Shown here: piece after piece, positions 16,345-25,522 of the stretch
How the letters are laid out: each line of letters opens with the position of its first letter
Numbering within the stretch: the stretch's first letter is position 1
Assembly (NCBI GenBank): GCA_963731615.1
Contig: CAVSWD010000001.1
Location: 310,001 to 374,000 of the forward strand
Direction: 5' to 3'
Source: Gaiellasilicea sp963731615
Lineage (GTDB): Bacteria > Actinomycetota > Thermoleophilia > Gaiellales > Gaiellaceae
Length of the DNA stretch: 64,000 nucleotides
Program-made: the position numbers and the translations under genes
The notes under the pieces: generated by a model
What the model saw: the letters and a program-made list of their open reading frames with translations, nothing else
Told to the model about the DNA's origin: nothing
Database searches by the model: none

Positions 16345-17310
16345 ATGATCGAACGAATCCGGAGGCTGACCCTGCGTACCGCGCTGGTCGGCCTTGGCGC
16401 ACTCACGCTCGCGGCCGGCGCCGCCACGGCGGGGCTCGAAGCCGCCCTCGAGGACGGCGTGATCAAGGCGTGCCGGCACAAGTCCGGCTATCTGCTCGTC
16501 CCCTCGCCGGGGAAGGCGTGCAAGAAGGCGGAGCAGTCACTGAGCTGGAACGTCAAGGGCCCGGCGGGGCCTGCAGGACCCGCGGGGCCGGCGGGTGTGG
16601 CCGGAGCGGATGGTGCGCCAGGGCCGGCAGGTCCGGCGGGTCCGGCGGGCCCAGCAGGTCCGCCCGGCCAGGGCGGGTCGATCGACTCGATCGGACGGCT
16701 GAGCGGGATCGCCTGCACGACCGCGGACGAGACGCCTGGAACGGTCTCCGTCGAGACCGAGGTCGACGGTGCAATCGTCCTCACGTGCGAGGACGGCACA
16801 CCGCCGCCTCCGCCCGCGGGCGACAGCGACCTCGTGATCAACGAGGTCGACTACGACCAGATCGGAGCAGACGCCGACGGTTTCGTCGAGATCGCGAACA
16901 CGGGCTCCGAGGCGGCCGACCTCACAGGCATCGCGATCGTGTTCGTCGACGGCTCGGACGGGCTCGAGTACCTGCGCAAGCCGCTGAGCGGCACACTCGC
17001 TGCGGGTGCGTACCTGGCGGTTCCGGCGGAAGCGCAGAACGGCGCGCCCGACGGCGTCGCGCTGATCGACACCGCTACGGGTGAGCTCCTGGACGCGCTG
17101 TCCTATGAGGGGCCGATCGCAAGCGCCGTGATCGACTCGCAGACCTACAGCCTCGTGGAGGGAGCGGCGTTGCCGGCTTCCGTCGCCGACTCGAACACCA
17201 TCGCGGGCTCGCTGGCACGTCTCCCTGATGGAGGCGACACCGACGACGCCGCGACCGACTGGAACTTCACGACCGCCCCGACCCCTGGAGCCCCGAACGT
17301 GGGTGGCTAA
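16345..17310 (+). CDS. Secreted collagen-like protein with lamin-tail domain
   Basis: 321 residues; ATG 16345 follows a strong AAGGAGG site at 16334-16340. Signal peptide at 1-28. Residues 72-110 are Gly-X-Y collagen repeats, mainly GPA. Before them is a short segment with two Cys (KACRHKSG and GKACKK), as seen in other actinobacterial collagen-like proteins. Residues about 161-290 look like a lamin tail domain (DLVINEVDYD, then GFVEIANTGSEAADLTG). Probably an exported surface or matrix protein. Its last 4 bases overlap the convergent rsgA stop. Confidence 0.85.
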   Translation: MIERIRRLTLRTALVGLGALTLAAGAATAGLEAALEDGVIKACRHKSGYLLVPSPGKACKKAEQSLSWNVKGPAGPAGPAGPAGVAGADGAPGPAGPAGPAGPAGPPGQGGSIDSIGRLSGIACTTADETPGTVSVETEVDGAIVLTCEDGTPPPPPAGDSDLVINEVDYDQIGADADGFVEIANTGSEAADLTGIAIVFVDGSDGLEYLRKPLSGTLAAGAYLAVPAEAQNGAPDGVALIDTATGELLDALSYEGPIASAVIDSQTYSLVEGAALPASVADSNTIAGSLARLPDGGDTDDAATDWNFTTAPTPGAPNVGG

Positions 17311-18425
17311 CGCCTCCTCTTCGCGAGCATCCGCGCGCGCCCCTCGGCGCCGACCTTCGCCCAGCGTTTGCGCTCCTCCGCCTGCAAGCGCCGGTCGAGC
17401 CGGCGCTCGAGGTGCGCCAGCTCGCGCTGCAGCTTCTTGTAGCTCTCCCAGCGTTCGGCCGGCAGCGTTCCGTCCTCGAGCGCGGCCTGCACGGCGCAGC
17501 CGGGCTCGGTCTGATGGGCGCAGTCCGAGAAGCGGCACTGTGCTGCGAGCTCCTCGACGTCGCCGAAGGTCTCGGCGAGACCTTCCGACGACTCCCACAG
17601 CTGGAGCTCGCGCAATCCCGGCGTGTCGAGGACGAGCCCGCCCTCCGGCAGGAGCACGAGCTGCCGATGCGAGGTTGTATGCCGGCCTTCGCCGTCGTCC
17701 TCGCGGATCTCCTGGGTCGCGAGCAGCTCCTCGCCGGCGAGCGTGTTGACGAGCGTCGACTTGCCGACCCCCGAGGAGCCCAGCAGGGCAATCGTCCGTC
17801 CCGGGGTGAGGTGGGCGCGGACGTGCTCGAGGCCGTCGCCGGTGATGTTCGAGATCGCATGCACAGCCACGCCGAACGCGATCGCCTCGACCTCGAGCAC
17901 GCGCAGCTCGTACTCCGGGCAGAGGTCGGTCTTCGTCAGGATGATCACGGGCTGGGCGCCGCTCTCCCAGGCGGTCGTCAGATAGCGCTCGAGTCGCCGC
18001 AGGTTGAAGTCCTCGTTCAGCGACATCAGCAGGAAGACCGCGTCGACGTTCGCCGCGAGCACCTGCTCCTGCGAGGCCGCCAGGGCGACCTTGCGCGAGA
18101 ACGACGTCCGACGCGGCAGGACGGCGTGGATCGTCGCGGCTCCCTCCTCAGGCCGGACGGCGGCGGCGACCCAGTCGCCGACCGCGGGCAGGTCCCCGGT
18201 CCCGGCCGCCTCATGTGACAGCCGTCCCGCCATGTCGGCGCGCAGCTCGCCGAGCTCGGAGAAGAGGACGTATGCGCCGCGATGCTGCTCGGCGACGCGC
18301 GCGGGTATGTGACCTGCGGCGGCGTGTGGTTCGAAATCGGTTGTGTGGCTGTCAGTCCAGCCGAGTTCCGGCAGTGCGTACAAGCGAGTCTCCTTGAGCG
18401 AGATGGATTGACGGGCGCCGTTCAA
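17307..18425 (-). CDS. rsgA: Ribosome small-subunit biogenesis GTPase RsgA
   Basis: 372 residues. Circularly permuted GTPase: the G4 motif (ILTKTDL) comes before G1 (GSSGVGKST) and G3 (DTPGLREL), the RsgA signature. An N-terminal OB-fold-like region and a C-terminal zinc-binding knot (CRFSDCAHQTEPGC) are present. It matures the 30S subunit. ATG 18425. Codon use and length are ordinary. Convergent with the collagen-like gene. Confidence 0.93.
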   Translation of the reverse strand: MNGARQSISLKETRLYALPELGWTDSHTTDFEPHAAAGHIPARVAEQHRGAYVLFSELGELRADMAGRLSHEAAGTGDLPAVGDWVAAAVRPEEGAATIHAVLPRRTSFSRKVALAASQEQVLAANVDAVFLLMSLNEDFNLRRLERYLTTAWESGAQPVIILTKTDLCPEYELRVLEVEAIAFGVAVHAISNITGDGLEHVRAHLTPGRTIALLGSSGVGKSTLVNTLAGEELLATQEIREDDGEGRHTTSHRQLVLLPEGGLVLDTPGLRELQLWESSEGLAETFGDVEELAAQCRFSDCAHQTEPGCAVQAALEDGTLPAERWESYKKLQRELAHLERRLDRRLQAEERKRWAKVGAEGRARMLAKRRR

Positions 18426-18722
18426 GACGAGCGCCTGCGCGGCTCAAGGGAGCTGCCGGGTTGTGCCGACGTGCCCTAGGGCCGCGGAGCTCTGAGGGTG
18501 AAGGGGGCAAACGCAGTCATCTGGGTCGAACCTCCTTCGCGTCGGGGACGTCTCAAAGTATGCACGCAGCTGGTGACGGAGTCGAATCTGAGGCCAGCTC
18601 GAAGCCTTCTGGTGTAGGTCTTGAACCAGACTAGGCAGGTCCCGAAAAGTGGTTACACTCGTGCGCGGCCGGTGGGGACCGGTGTTCCATTCTCAAGGAT
18701 TTTCGATTGGGAGGTTGCGCTC
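18426..18722 (+). promoter_or_regulatory. 297-base intergenic leader before the extracellular nuclease gene
   Basis: The longest stretch without a gene. It separates the divergent rsgA and nuclease genes and must hold both promoters. A -10-like TACACT lies at 18654-18659; no good -35 is placed 17 bases upstream. A GGGAGG site (18709-18714) sets the GTG start at 18723. No tRNA, repeat or riboswitch structure was recognised. Confidence 0.4.
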
Positions 18723-21602
18723 GTGAAAGGTCGTCGGTACCGGCTCGTGCTGGGTCTCGTCTGCTTGCTCGTGTTCATCGGAGGCGCTGTTCCAGCCGCG
18801 GCGGACACCACTGCCCAGCCGCTGCCGTTCTCGCAGAACTGGACCGACATCAGTCTGATCACAGTCGATGACAACTGGTCCGGCGTAGCGGGCGTGATCG
18901 GATACCGCGGCGACGGCCTTGCCGCGACCGGAGCGAATCCGCAGACGGTCACGGCCGACGGCTCTGCAACTCCCGTCGACGTGAACGCAAATTCGACCAA
19001 CACCAACTTTGCGACGGGCGGTGTTACCGAGTTTCATCTCACCAATCCCGTCGTTGCGCTGCAGGGGTCCGGAACCGCTCGCGCGCCACACCTGGTTCTC
19101 GCTCTCGATACGACCGGGAAGACCGGGATCACCGTCGCGTACAACGTGCGCGACATCGATGGCGGAAACACTGACAACGCCGTGCAACAGGTGGCGCTCC
19201 AGTACCGAGTCGGCTTCTCGGGCAGCTTCACGGACATTCCGGCGGGCTACGTGGCCGACGCGACGACAGGCCCATCGCAGGCGACGCTCGTCACACCCGT
19301 CAGCGTTGTTCTCCCGGGTGCTGCGAGCAACCAGCCGCTTGTGCAGGTCAGGATCATCACCGCGGATGCTGCAGGCAGCGACGAGTGGGTCGGCATCGAC
19401 GACATCTCGGTTGGCTCAGGGGCCCCACCGACCGACGACGCGCCGGAGGTGGACAGCACGTCGCCTTCGAACGGAGCCAGCGACGTTCCCACCAGCTCGA
19501 ACGTTGAAGTGACGTTCAGCGAGCCCGTGACGACGAGTGCAGCAGGCTTCTCGATCACGTGCACGAGCAGCGGCACACATACGTTCGCCCTCTCAGGCGG
19601 CCCGACGGCGTATACCCTGAATCCCGATTCCGACTTCGCCGTGGGCGAGGGGTGCACGGTTCGAGTCGAAAACGACGGTGTGAGCGACGTGGACACCGAC
19701 GACCCGCCGAACAACATGGCTGCGGACTATGTCTTTTCGTTCACGACGGTCGGCGTGTTCGCGCGCATCCACGACATCCAGGGTGTGCAACACCGCTCGA
19801 CGTACGACGAAGCAATCGTCTCTGGCGTTCCCGGCGTCGTGACCGCGCGTAAAGGCAACGGCTTTTACTACCAGGATCCACTGCCCGACACGGATCCGCG
19901 CACCTCTGAGGCGATCTTCGTCTTCACGGGCGCACCGACACCCGCCGTGGCAGCCGTCGGCCAGGCCGTGACGGTGTCGGGTCGCGTGACCGAGTTCCGC
20001 CCCGGAGGCGACGGGACAGCCAACCTGAGCACGACGGAGATCGACCGAGCGACGGTGACCCCGGCCGGCCCGGGAGCGGCGATCGCCCAGACGGTCGTCG
20101 GCCAGGGCGGACGCCGGCCACCCACGAGGGTGATCGAGGACGACGCCCTGACCGGCAACGTCGAGACGAGCGGCGTCTTCGATCCGGCCACCGACGGGAT
20201 CGACTTCTACGAGAGCCTCGAGGCGATGCTGCTTCGCGTGAACAACCCGGTCGTCGTGGGCCCGGATACTGGTGACTTCGGCGAGATCTGGGTCTTGGCC
20301 GACAACGGCTCGGGCGCGGGCACTCGGACAAATCGCGGCGGCATCCTCGTCCGGAAGCTCGGGTCGGCTCCGTACCCGCACGACTACGAGCGGGGCGACT
20401 TCAATCCGGAGCGGATTCAGCTGGAGGACGACATCGTCCCGAACGCAACCCCTGTCGTGAACGTGAGGGACAGGTTCACGACGGCTGCGGTCGGCGTGCT
20501 CGACTACAACTTCGGCAACTTCGAGCTTCAGCTCACCTCGGCGCTCACTCGCGTCGACGGCGGCCTCCAGCGGGAGGTAACGAGACGGCAGCGGCAAGGC
20601 GAGCTCGCGATTGCGACCTTCAACGTCGAGAACCTCTCTGCGAACCCTCTGACCAACCCGCCTGCGAAGTTCGCCGCGCTGGCCGGCCTGATCGTGAACA
20701 ACCTGCGCTCGCCGGACCTGATCGCCGTCGAAGAGGTCCAGGACAACGACGGCGCCGCTTCGCCGGCCCCGACCGACGCATCACTGACCTGGCGGACGCT
20801 GATCGCGGCTATTCAGGCGGCAGGCGGTCCGACCTACGACTACCGGCAGATCGACCCGCTCGCGAACCAGGACGGTGGTGAGCCGGACGGCAACATCCGC
20901 GTCGGTTTCCTTTTCCGCTCCGATCGCGGTCTTTCGTTCGTCGACCGCCCCGGCGGGACGGCCGTCAACGCGACGCACGAGAACACGGCCGTTCCAGGGG
21001 CGCAGCTCACCTTCAGCCCGGGCCGCGTCGACCCGACCAACCCGGCGTTCACAAACAGCCGCAAGCCGCTCGCGGGCGAGTTCCGCTGGCGCGGGGAGAC
21101 GTTCTTCGCCGTCGCGAATCACTTCAACTCGAAGGGCGGCGACCAGCCGCTGTTCGGACGGTTCCAGCCGCCGCTGCGGTCGAGCGAGACGCAGCGGCAC
21201 CAGCAGGCCGCGATCGTGAACGCGTTCGTCGACGAGCTGCTCGCCGCCGACAAGCGCGCGAAGGTCGTCGTGCTCGGGGACATCAACGACTTCGAGTTCT
21301 CGACCACGACCGCGATCCTGAAGGGCGGAGTGCTGACGACTCTCGTCGACACGTTGCCGAAGCCGGAGCGCTACACCTACGTGTTCGAGGGCAACTCGCA
21401 GGTGCTCGATCAGATTCTCGTCACCAAAGCCCTGCTGGGTGGCGGAGACGACGACGATGACGACGACTCGGGCTCGTCTGGCCTCTATGACGTCGTGCAC
21501 GTGAACGCGGAGTTCGCCGCTCAGGACAGCGATCACGATCCATCGGTGATGCGCGCCCAGTTCGGCGGCGACGATGACGATGACGATGACGACGACGACT
21601 GA
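18723..21602 (+). CDS. Large secreted nuclease (ExeM/endonuclease-exonuclease-phosphatase family)
   Basis: 959 residues from GTG 18723, chosen because it has a GGGAGG site and starts a clean signal peptide (RLVLGLVCLLVF). A bacterial Ig-like domain follows at about 240-345 (STSPSNGASDVPTSSNVEV), then a linker region resembling the ExeM OB-like part. The EEP nuclease domain runs from about 625 (IATFNVENLS) with Glu in VEEVQD, NHFNSKGGD, GDINDFE and the final SDHDP. It should cut extracellular DNA, perhaps with the downstream 5'-nucleotidase. Two Asp runs occur: one inside the nuclease domain and ten Asp at the very C-terminus. Confidence 0.88.
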   Translation: MKGRRYRLVLGLVCLLVFIGGAVPAAADTTAQPLPFSQNWTDISLITVDDNWSGVAGVIGYRGDGLAATGANPQTVTADGSATPVDVNANSTNTNFATGGVTEFHLTNPVVALQGSGTARAPHLVLALDTTGKTGITVAYNVRDIDGGNTDNAVQQVALQYRVGFSGSFTDIPAGYVADATTGPSQATLVTPVSVVLPGAASNQPLVQVRIITADAAGSDEWVGIDDISVGSGAPPTDDAPEVDSTSPSNGASDVPTSSNVEVTFSEPVTTSAAGFSITCTSSGTHTFALSGGPTAYTLNPDSDFAVGEGCTVRVENDGVSDVDTDDPPNNMAADYVFSFTTVGVFARIHDIQGVQHRSTYDEAIVSGVPGVVTARKGNGFYYQDPLPDTDPRTSEAIFVFTGAPTPAVAAVGQAVTVSGRVTEFRPGGDGTANLSTTEIDRATVTPAGPGAAIAQTVVGQGGRRPPTRVIEDDALTGNVETSGVFDPATDGIDFYESLEAMLLRVNNPVVVGPDTGDFGEIWVLADNGSGAGTRTNRGGILVRKLGSAPYPHDYERGDFNPERIQLEDDIVPNATPVVNVRDRFTTAAVGVLDYNFGNFELQLTSALTRVDGGLQREVTRRQRQGELAIATFNVENLSANPLTNPPAKFAALAGLIVNNLRSPDLIAVEEVQDNDGAASPAPTDASLTWRTLIAAIQAAGGPTYDYRQIDPLANQDGGEPDGNIRVGFLFRSDRGLSFVDRPGGTAVNATHENTAVPGAQLTFSPGRVDPTNPAFTNSRKPLAGEFRWRGETFFAVANHFNSKGGDQPLFGRFQPPLRSSETQRHQQAAIVNAFVDELLAADKRAKVVVLGDINDFEFSTTTAILKGGVLTTLVDTLPKPERYTYVFEGNSQVLDQILVTKALLGGGDDDDDDDSGSSGLYDVVHVNAEFAAQDSDHDPSVMRAQFGGDDDDDDDDDD

Positions 21603-21660
21603 GCGACGGCGCCTTGCCATTGCGTAAACGGAACTAAGGGAGAGGAAAGGAAACGTTCAC

Positions 21661-23484
21661 ATGAGAAAGACAGTCTTCGTACTTGCGGCGTTCGCGCTCG
21701 CCGCGATCGTGGCCCCGAGTGCGCTCGCGCGCCCAGCAATCAAGCAAGAGCAGGCAGCAGTCACCCAGGTCCGGCTGCTCGCGTTCAACGATTTCCACGG
21801 CCATCTCGAGGCGGGAACGCCCGGGACGATCCAGACCGGCTGCTGCGTCACAAACTCGGCCGGTCAGCCGGTCGCGATCACCGTGCCCGCAGGCGGCGCT
21901 GAGTACTTCGCCACGCACCTGAAGGCCCTAGGCTCCGAGAACGCGAACACGTACGTGGTCGGCGCCGGTGACCTGATCGGCGGCACGCCGCTGCTTTCGG
22001 GCCTCTTCCACGACGAGCCGACGATCGAGTTCATGAACTACGTCGGGCTCGACACGATGGGCGTCGGAAACCACGAGTTCGACGAGGGGCTTCAGGAGCT
22101 GCTGCGGATGCAGTACGGCAACGAGCGCAGCACCGGACTTGCCCGCGGCCGCAACTACAGGCCGGCCCGGAACGATGGTTGTCATCCCGTTGACGGCTGC
22201 CAGGACGGAACGCCGTTCTACGGCTCGGTCTTCCAGTTCCTCGCAGCAAACGTGGTCTACGAGGGCAGCAACGACACAGTCCTGCCTCCGTACGAGATCA
22301 AGCGCACGTCGACCGGCGAGCGGATCGCCTTCATCGGCGAGACGTTCGAGAACACGCCGCTCGTCGTCACGCCGTCAGGCGTGGCCGGGCTCGACTTCCT
22401 CGACGAGGCCGACGTGGTCAACGCCCTCGTCCCGGAGCTGAAGCGGAGGGGCGTCGAGGCGATCGTGCTCCTGCTCCACCAGGGCGGTTTCCAGAATCCG
22501 CCGCCTGCGTCGCAAGGCGGTTTCACGAACGTCAACGCCTGTCAGAACTTCGCCGGCGCCGATCTCCTCGACGTCGTCAACAGGCTCGACCCCGAGGTCG
22601 ACGTGGTCGTGAGCGCGCATACGCACGCTCCCTACATCTGCACGTTCAACAACCGGCTCGTCACGAGCGCGGCGTCCTTCGGCCGGCTGATCACCTCGAT
22701 CGATCTGACGATCGACCAAGGCACCAGGGACATCGTTTCCGCGACGGCGGTCAACAACATCGTCAGGCAGACCGTGGCGAAGGACGCGGGCACGACGGCG
22801 CTCCTGGCGCGGTACAAGGCGCTCTCCGATCCGATCGCGAACCGGGTCATCGGCAGGATCACGGGCGACCTACCCTCGGCCCGCGACACCCCGAGCGGCC
22901 AGGTCGCCTCGGGCGAGCAGCCGATGGGGAACGTGATCGCCGACGCGCAGCTCGAGGCGACGAAGGCGAGCGACTTCGGCAGCTCGGTCGTTGCCTTCAT
23001 GAACCCGGGCGGCGTCCGGGCTGGCCTGTTCGTCAACCAGATCAGCGGCGGTGAGCAGCCGGGTGAAGTCACGTTCGGCGAGATGTTCAACGTGCAGCCG
23101 TTCTCGAACACGCTGGTCGTGAAGACGTGCACCGGTGCACAGATCGAGGCGCTGCTCGAGCAGCAGTTCGTCGTCCAGACGCCGAACCCGCGGATCCTGC
23201 TGCCGTCCGACAGCCTGCGCTACACGTACACGGCGAGCGGGCCGGCAGGTGACAAGGTCGATCCGGCGTCGATCAAGATCGACGGCGCCGTTGTGGACCC
23301 GGCTTCGGGCTACCGCGTGACGATGAACTCCTTCCTCGCCGACGGCGGGGACGGCTTCAGCGTCTTCACGCAGTGCACGCAGCCGCTCGGCGGCGAGGTC
23401 GATCTGGACGCAGCTGTCCGTTACTTCCAGGACAACTCGCCGATCGCACCGCCGTCGCTGACCCGGATCACCCGCCTCCCGTAG
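21661..23484 (+). CDS. Secreted 5'-nucleotidase / UshA-like metallophosphatase
   Basis: 607 residues with a signal peptide (1-23). The metallophosphatase motifs are present: NDFHGHLE near 39-46, GDLIGG, GNHEFD and SAHTHAP, all metal ligands. The C-terminal half is the 5'-nucleotidase domain (MGNVIADAQLEA and NPGGVRAGL). It removes phosphate from extracellular nucleotides. It lies 58 bases after the nuclease gene and is followed by a strong hairpin, so the two probably form one transcript that digests DNA to nucleosides and phosphate. Confidence 0.9.
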   Translation: MRKTVFVLAAFALAAIVAPSALARPAIKQEQAAVTQVRLLAFNDFHGHLEAGTPGTIQTGCCVTNSAGQPVAITVPAGGAEYFATHLKALGSENANTYVVGAGDLIGGTPLLSGLFHDEPTIEFMNYVGLDTMGVGNHEFDEGLQELLRMQYGNERSTGLARGRNYRPARNDGCHPVDGCQDGTPFYGSVFQFLAANVVYEGSNDTVLPPYEIKRTSTGERIAFIGETFENTPLVVTPSGVAGLDFLDEADVVNALVPELKRRGVEAIVLLLHQGGFQNPPPASQGGFTNVNACQNFAGADLLDVVNRLDPEVDVVVSAHTHAPYICTFNNRLVTSAASFGRLITSIDLTIDQGTRDIVSATAVNNIVRQTVAKDAGTTALLARYKALSDPIANRVIGRITGDLPSARDTPSGQVASGEQPMGNVIADAQLEATKASDFGSSVVAFMNPGGVRAGLFVNQISGGEQPGEVTFGEMFNVQPFSNTLVVKTCTGAQIEALLEQQFVVQTPNPRILLPSDSLRYTYTASGPAGDKVDPASIKIDGAVVDPASGYRVTMNSFLADGGDGFSVFTQCTQPLGGEVDLDAAVRYFQDNSPIAPPSLTRITRLP

Positions 23485-23498
23485 GCGGCAGGCAACAG

Positions 23499-23526
23499 GG
23501 TGGGGGTGGCTTCGGCCACCCCCACC
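23499..23526 (+). terminator. Terminator-like hairpin after the 5'-nucleotidase gene
   Basis: A perfect 12-bp stem (GGTGGGGGTGGC with its complement) around a TTCG tetraloop, beginning 14 bases after the stop. The run of T after it is weak (GGTCTCTG). Confidence 0.75.
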
Positions 23527-23546
23527 GGTCTCTGTAGCGTCGAGGG

Positions 23547-24195
23547 ATGCAGCCCTCCGGCATCTGGGCCGGTGTTCGCGCTGGGCTTCCGCTCGCGCTC
23601 GCGCCGATTCTCTTCGGCGCCGCCTTCGGCGTGCTCGCGATCGACGCCGGCTTCGGGACGCTCGGCGCGGTCGTGATGTCCGCGACCACGTTCGCGGGCT
23701 CGGCCCAGTTCGCAGCGGCGTCGATTCTGGACATCGGGCGGAGGGGCTGCGGCAGCGATCGTCGCGGCCGTGCTGCTGAACGCGCGCTACATCCCGCAGA
23801 GCCTCGCCGTCGCCTCGATCTTCCCCGGCTCGCGCCGCCGCCGCTTGCTCGAGTCGCAGCTGATCGTCGACGAGTCGTGGGCGATCGCCGGCCGCGGCGG
23901 TCGCTTCGACTACGGCGTGCTCGCCGGAGCGGGGATCCTGCTCTACGTCCTCTGGGTCAGCAGCACGGCCGTCGGAACGATCATCGGCGATCTGCTCGAT
24001 CCCGAGGCGATCGGCCTCGATGCTGCGTTCCCCGCGCTTTTCCTCGTGCTGCTCGCGCCGTACCTGCGCAGCCGCCGCGCGCTTGCCGCAGCGCTTGCCG
24101 CAGCGGCGATCACCCTCGTGCTGATCCCGATCGCGCCGCCCGGGGTGCCGATCGTCGCCGCCAGCCTCGCCTGCCTGGTCGGGCTGCGCCGGTGA
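23547..24195 (+). CDS. azlC: AzlC-family branched-chain amino acid exporter, large subunit (frameshifted)
   Basis: The first frame (ATG 23547) has the AzlC opening (GLPLALAPILFGAAFGVLA, TTFAGSAQFA). At about 23737 the reading moves to the next frame (GAAAAIVAAVLLNARYIPQS) to a stop at 24195. Removing one G from the GGG at 23736-23738 restores one protein of about 215 residues with several membrane helices. AzlC with AzlD exports branched-chain amino acids. The stop overlaps azlD as GTGA. Confidence 0.8.
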
Positions 24196-24491
24196 TCTGG
24201 CTCGTGATCGCCGTCGTCGGCCTCGCGACGGTGGCATTCAAAGCGTCAGGCCCCGTTCTGCTCGGCGGCCGGGAGCTGCCACCGCGAGCAGCCGCGCTCG
24301 TCGACGTGCTCGCGCCAGCGATGCTGGCGGCCCTCGTCGTGACCCAGGCAGTCGGCGGTGACCGCGAGCTCGTGTTCGACGAGCGGCTCGCCGGCCTTGC
24401 TGCGGCGGGCGCCGCGATCGTGCTGCGCGCGCCGATCATCGTCGTGATGACCGTGGCGGCCGTTGTGACCGCACTGATTCGCCTGCTCTAG
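24192..24491 (+). CDS. azlD: AzlD-family branched-chain amino acid exporter, small subunit
   Basis: 99 residues starting at GTG 24192, which overlaps the azlC stop as GTGA. Three to four hydrophobic helices and the usual AzlD features (LPPRAAALVDVLAPAMLAAL). Partner of AzlC. Confidence 0.85.
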   Translation: MIWLVIAVVGLATVAFKASGPVLLGGRELPPRAAALVDVLAPAMLAALVVTQAVGGDRELVFDERLAGLAAAGAAIVLRAPIIVVMTVAAVVTALIRLL

Positions 24492-24502
24492 GATCGCGCG
24501 CC

Positions 24503-25378
24503 ATGGAACGCGTCGAGGAGATGGTCGAGCGCGTCTGGCCGGGCCGGAACGCGCAGGTGGAGCCGCTCGGCGGCGGGATCACGAACCGCAACTTCAAGGT
24601 CACTGTCGACGGCGCCGCCTACGTGCTGCGGATCGGCGGCAAGGACACCGAGCTGCTCGGGATCGACCGGCACGCCGAGCATCAGGCGTCGCTTGCGGCG
24701 GCGGCGGTCGGAGTCGGTCCGGAGGTGGTCGCGTTCGTGGAGCCCGATGGGTATCTCGTCACACGCTTCATCGAGGGCGAGGTCGTCCAGCCGGAGGCGA
24801 TCCGCGCGCCGGGGCCGTTGCGGCGGGTCGCCGAGTCGCTGCGGGCGATCCACTCCGGCCCGCCGATCCCCGCTCGGTTCGATTCTTTCCGCGTCGTCGA
24901 GGCGTACGCGGCGACCGCCGCCACGCACGGGATCGCGATTCCCGATGCCTTCGAGGGGGCACGCGAGACGGCTGCGCGGGTCGAGCGCGAGCGCGGTTCT
25001 GTGCCCGCGCGGCCGTGTCACAACGACCTGCTCACGGCCAACTTCATCGACGACGGCGACCGAATCCGGATCGTCGACTGGGAATACGCCGGGATGGGCG
25101 ACGTCTTCTTCGACCTGGCCAACTTCTCCGTCAACAACGGGCTCGACGCTGGTGAGAGCTCCGACCTGTTGCACGCCTACTTCGGCGAGGCGACACCGGC
25201 GCACGAGCGGTCGCTGACGCTGATGCGCTTCATGTCCGACTTCCGCGAGGCGATGTGGGGAGTCGTCCAGCAAGCCCTCTCGGACCTGGAGTTCGACTTC
25301 CGGGGCTACGCGGACCAGCACTTCGAGCGGCTCGAGCGGACCGCCGCCGAGTCCTCGTTCCGCCGCGCCCTCGGTTGA
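24503..25378 (+). CDS. Choline/ethanolamine-kinase-like phosphotransferase
   Basis: 291 residues of the APH/choline-kinase fold: glycine-rich opening (PLGGGITNRNFKV), catalytic loop CHNDLLTANF (Asp as base, Asn metal ligand) and metal-binding VDWEYAGMGD. LicA/choline kinase-like proteins phosphorylate small alcohols such as choline. The exact substrate cannot be read from sequence. ATG 24503, 11 bases after azlD, so probably the same transcript. Confidence 0.82.
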   Translation: MERVEEMVERVWPGRNAQVEPLGGGITNRNFKVTVDGAAYVLRIGGKDTELLGIDRHAEHQASLAAAAVGVGPEVVAFVEPDGYLVTRFIEGEVVQPEAIRAPGPLRRVAESLRAIHSGPPIPARFDSFRVVEAYAATAATHGIAIPDAFEGARETAARVERERGSVPARPCHNDLLTANFIDDGDRIRIVDWEYAGMGDVFFDLANFSVNNGLDAGESSDLLHAYFGEATPAHERSLTLMRFMSDFREAMWGVVQQALSDLEFDFRGYADQHFERLERTAAESSFRRALG

Positions 25379-25465
25379 CTACCGCCGCGAAAGAAAGAGC
25401 GCCGCAGCCGCCGTCGCGTGCGCGAGGACGGAAACCGTCGCCACGAGCTTCAGGGTCGTGTTCAT
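25379..25465 (-). CDS. Possible 28-residue membrane peptide
   Basis: Short frame from ATG 25465 to TAG 25379 that encodes 28 residues: a few polar residues, a hydrophobic Ala/Val/Leu-rich segment, then SRR. Located 57 bases downstream of the cupredoxin gene on the same strand in an otherwise empty 144-base gap. The ribosome binding site is weak. It may be real or chance. Confidence 0.3.
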   Translation of the reverse strand: MNTTLKLVATVSVLAHATAAAALFLSRR

Positions 25466-25522
25466 CGTCACGAGAACGCTTATCGGCCGTCCGCCGTTAC
25501 GGCTTGACAGCCGATTTCGCGC

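Noticed and set aside
16558..16674. GPA repeats as a DNA repeat or CRISPR-like array
   Set aside because: The repeat follows codons of a Gly-X-Y protein tract in a good gene; no spacers or flanking cas genes.
18621..18659. TTGAAC and TACACT as a sigma70-type promoter
   Set aside because: Spacing is 27 bases, too long; only the -10-like box is kept as tentative.
24503..25378. Antibiotic resistance kinase
   Set aside because: The sequence fits choline/ethanolamine kinase-like proteins better than aminoglycoside kinases; no resistance context.
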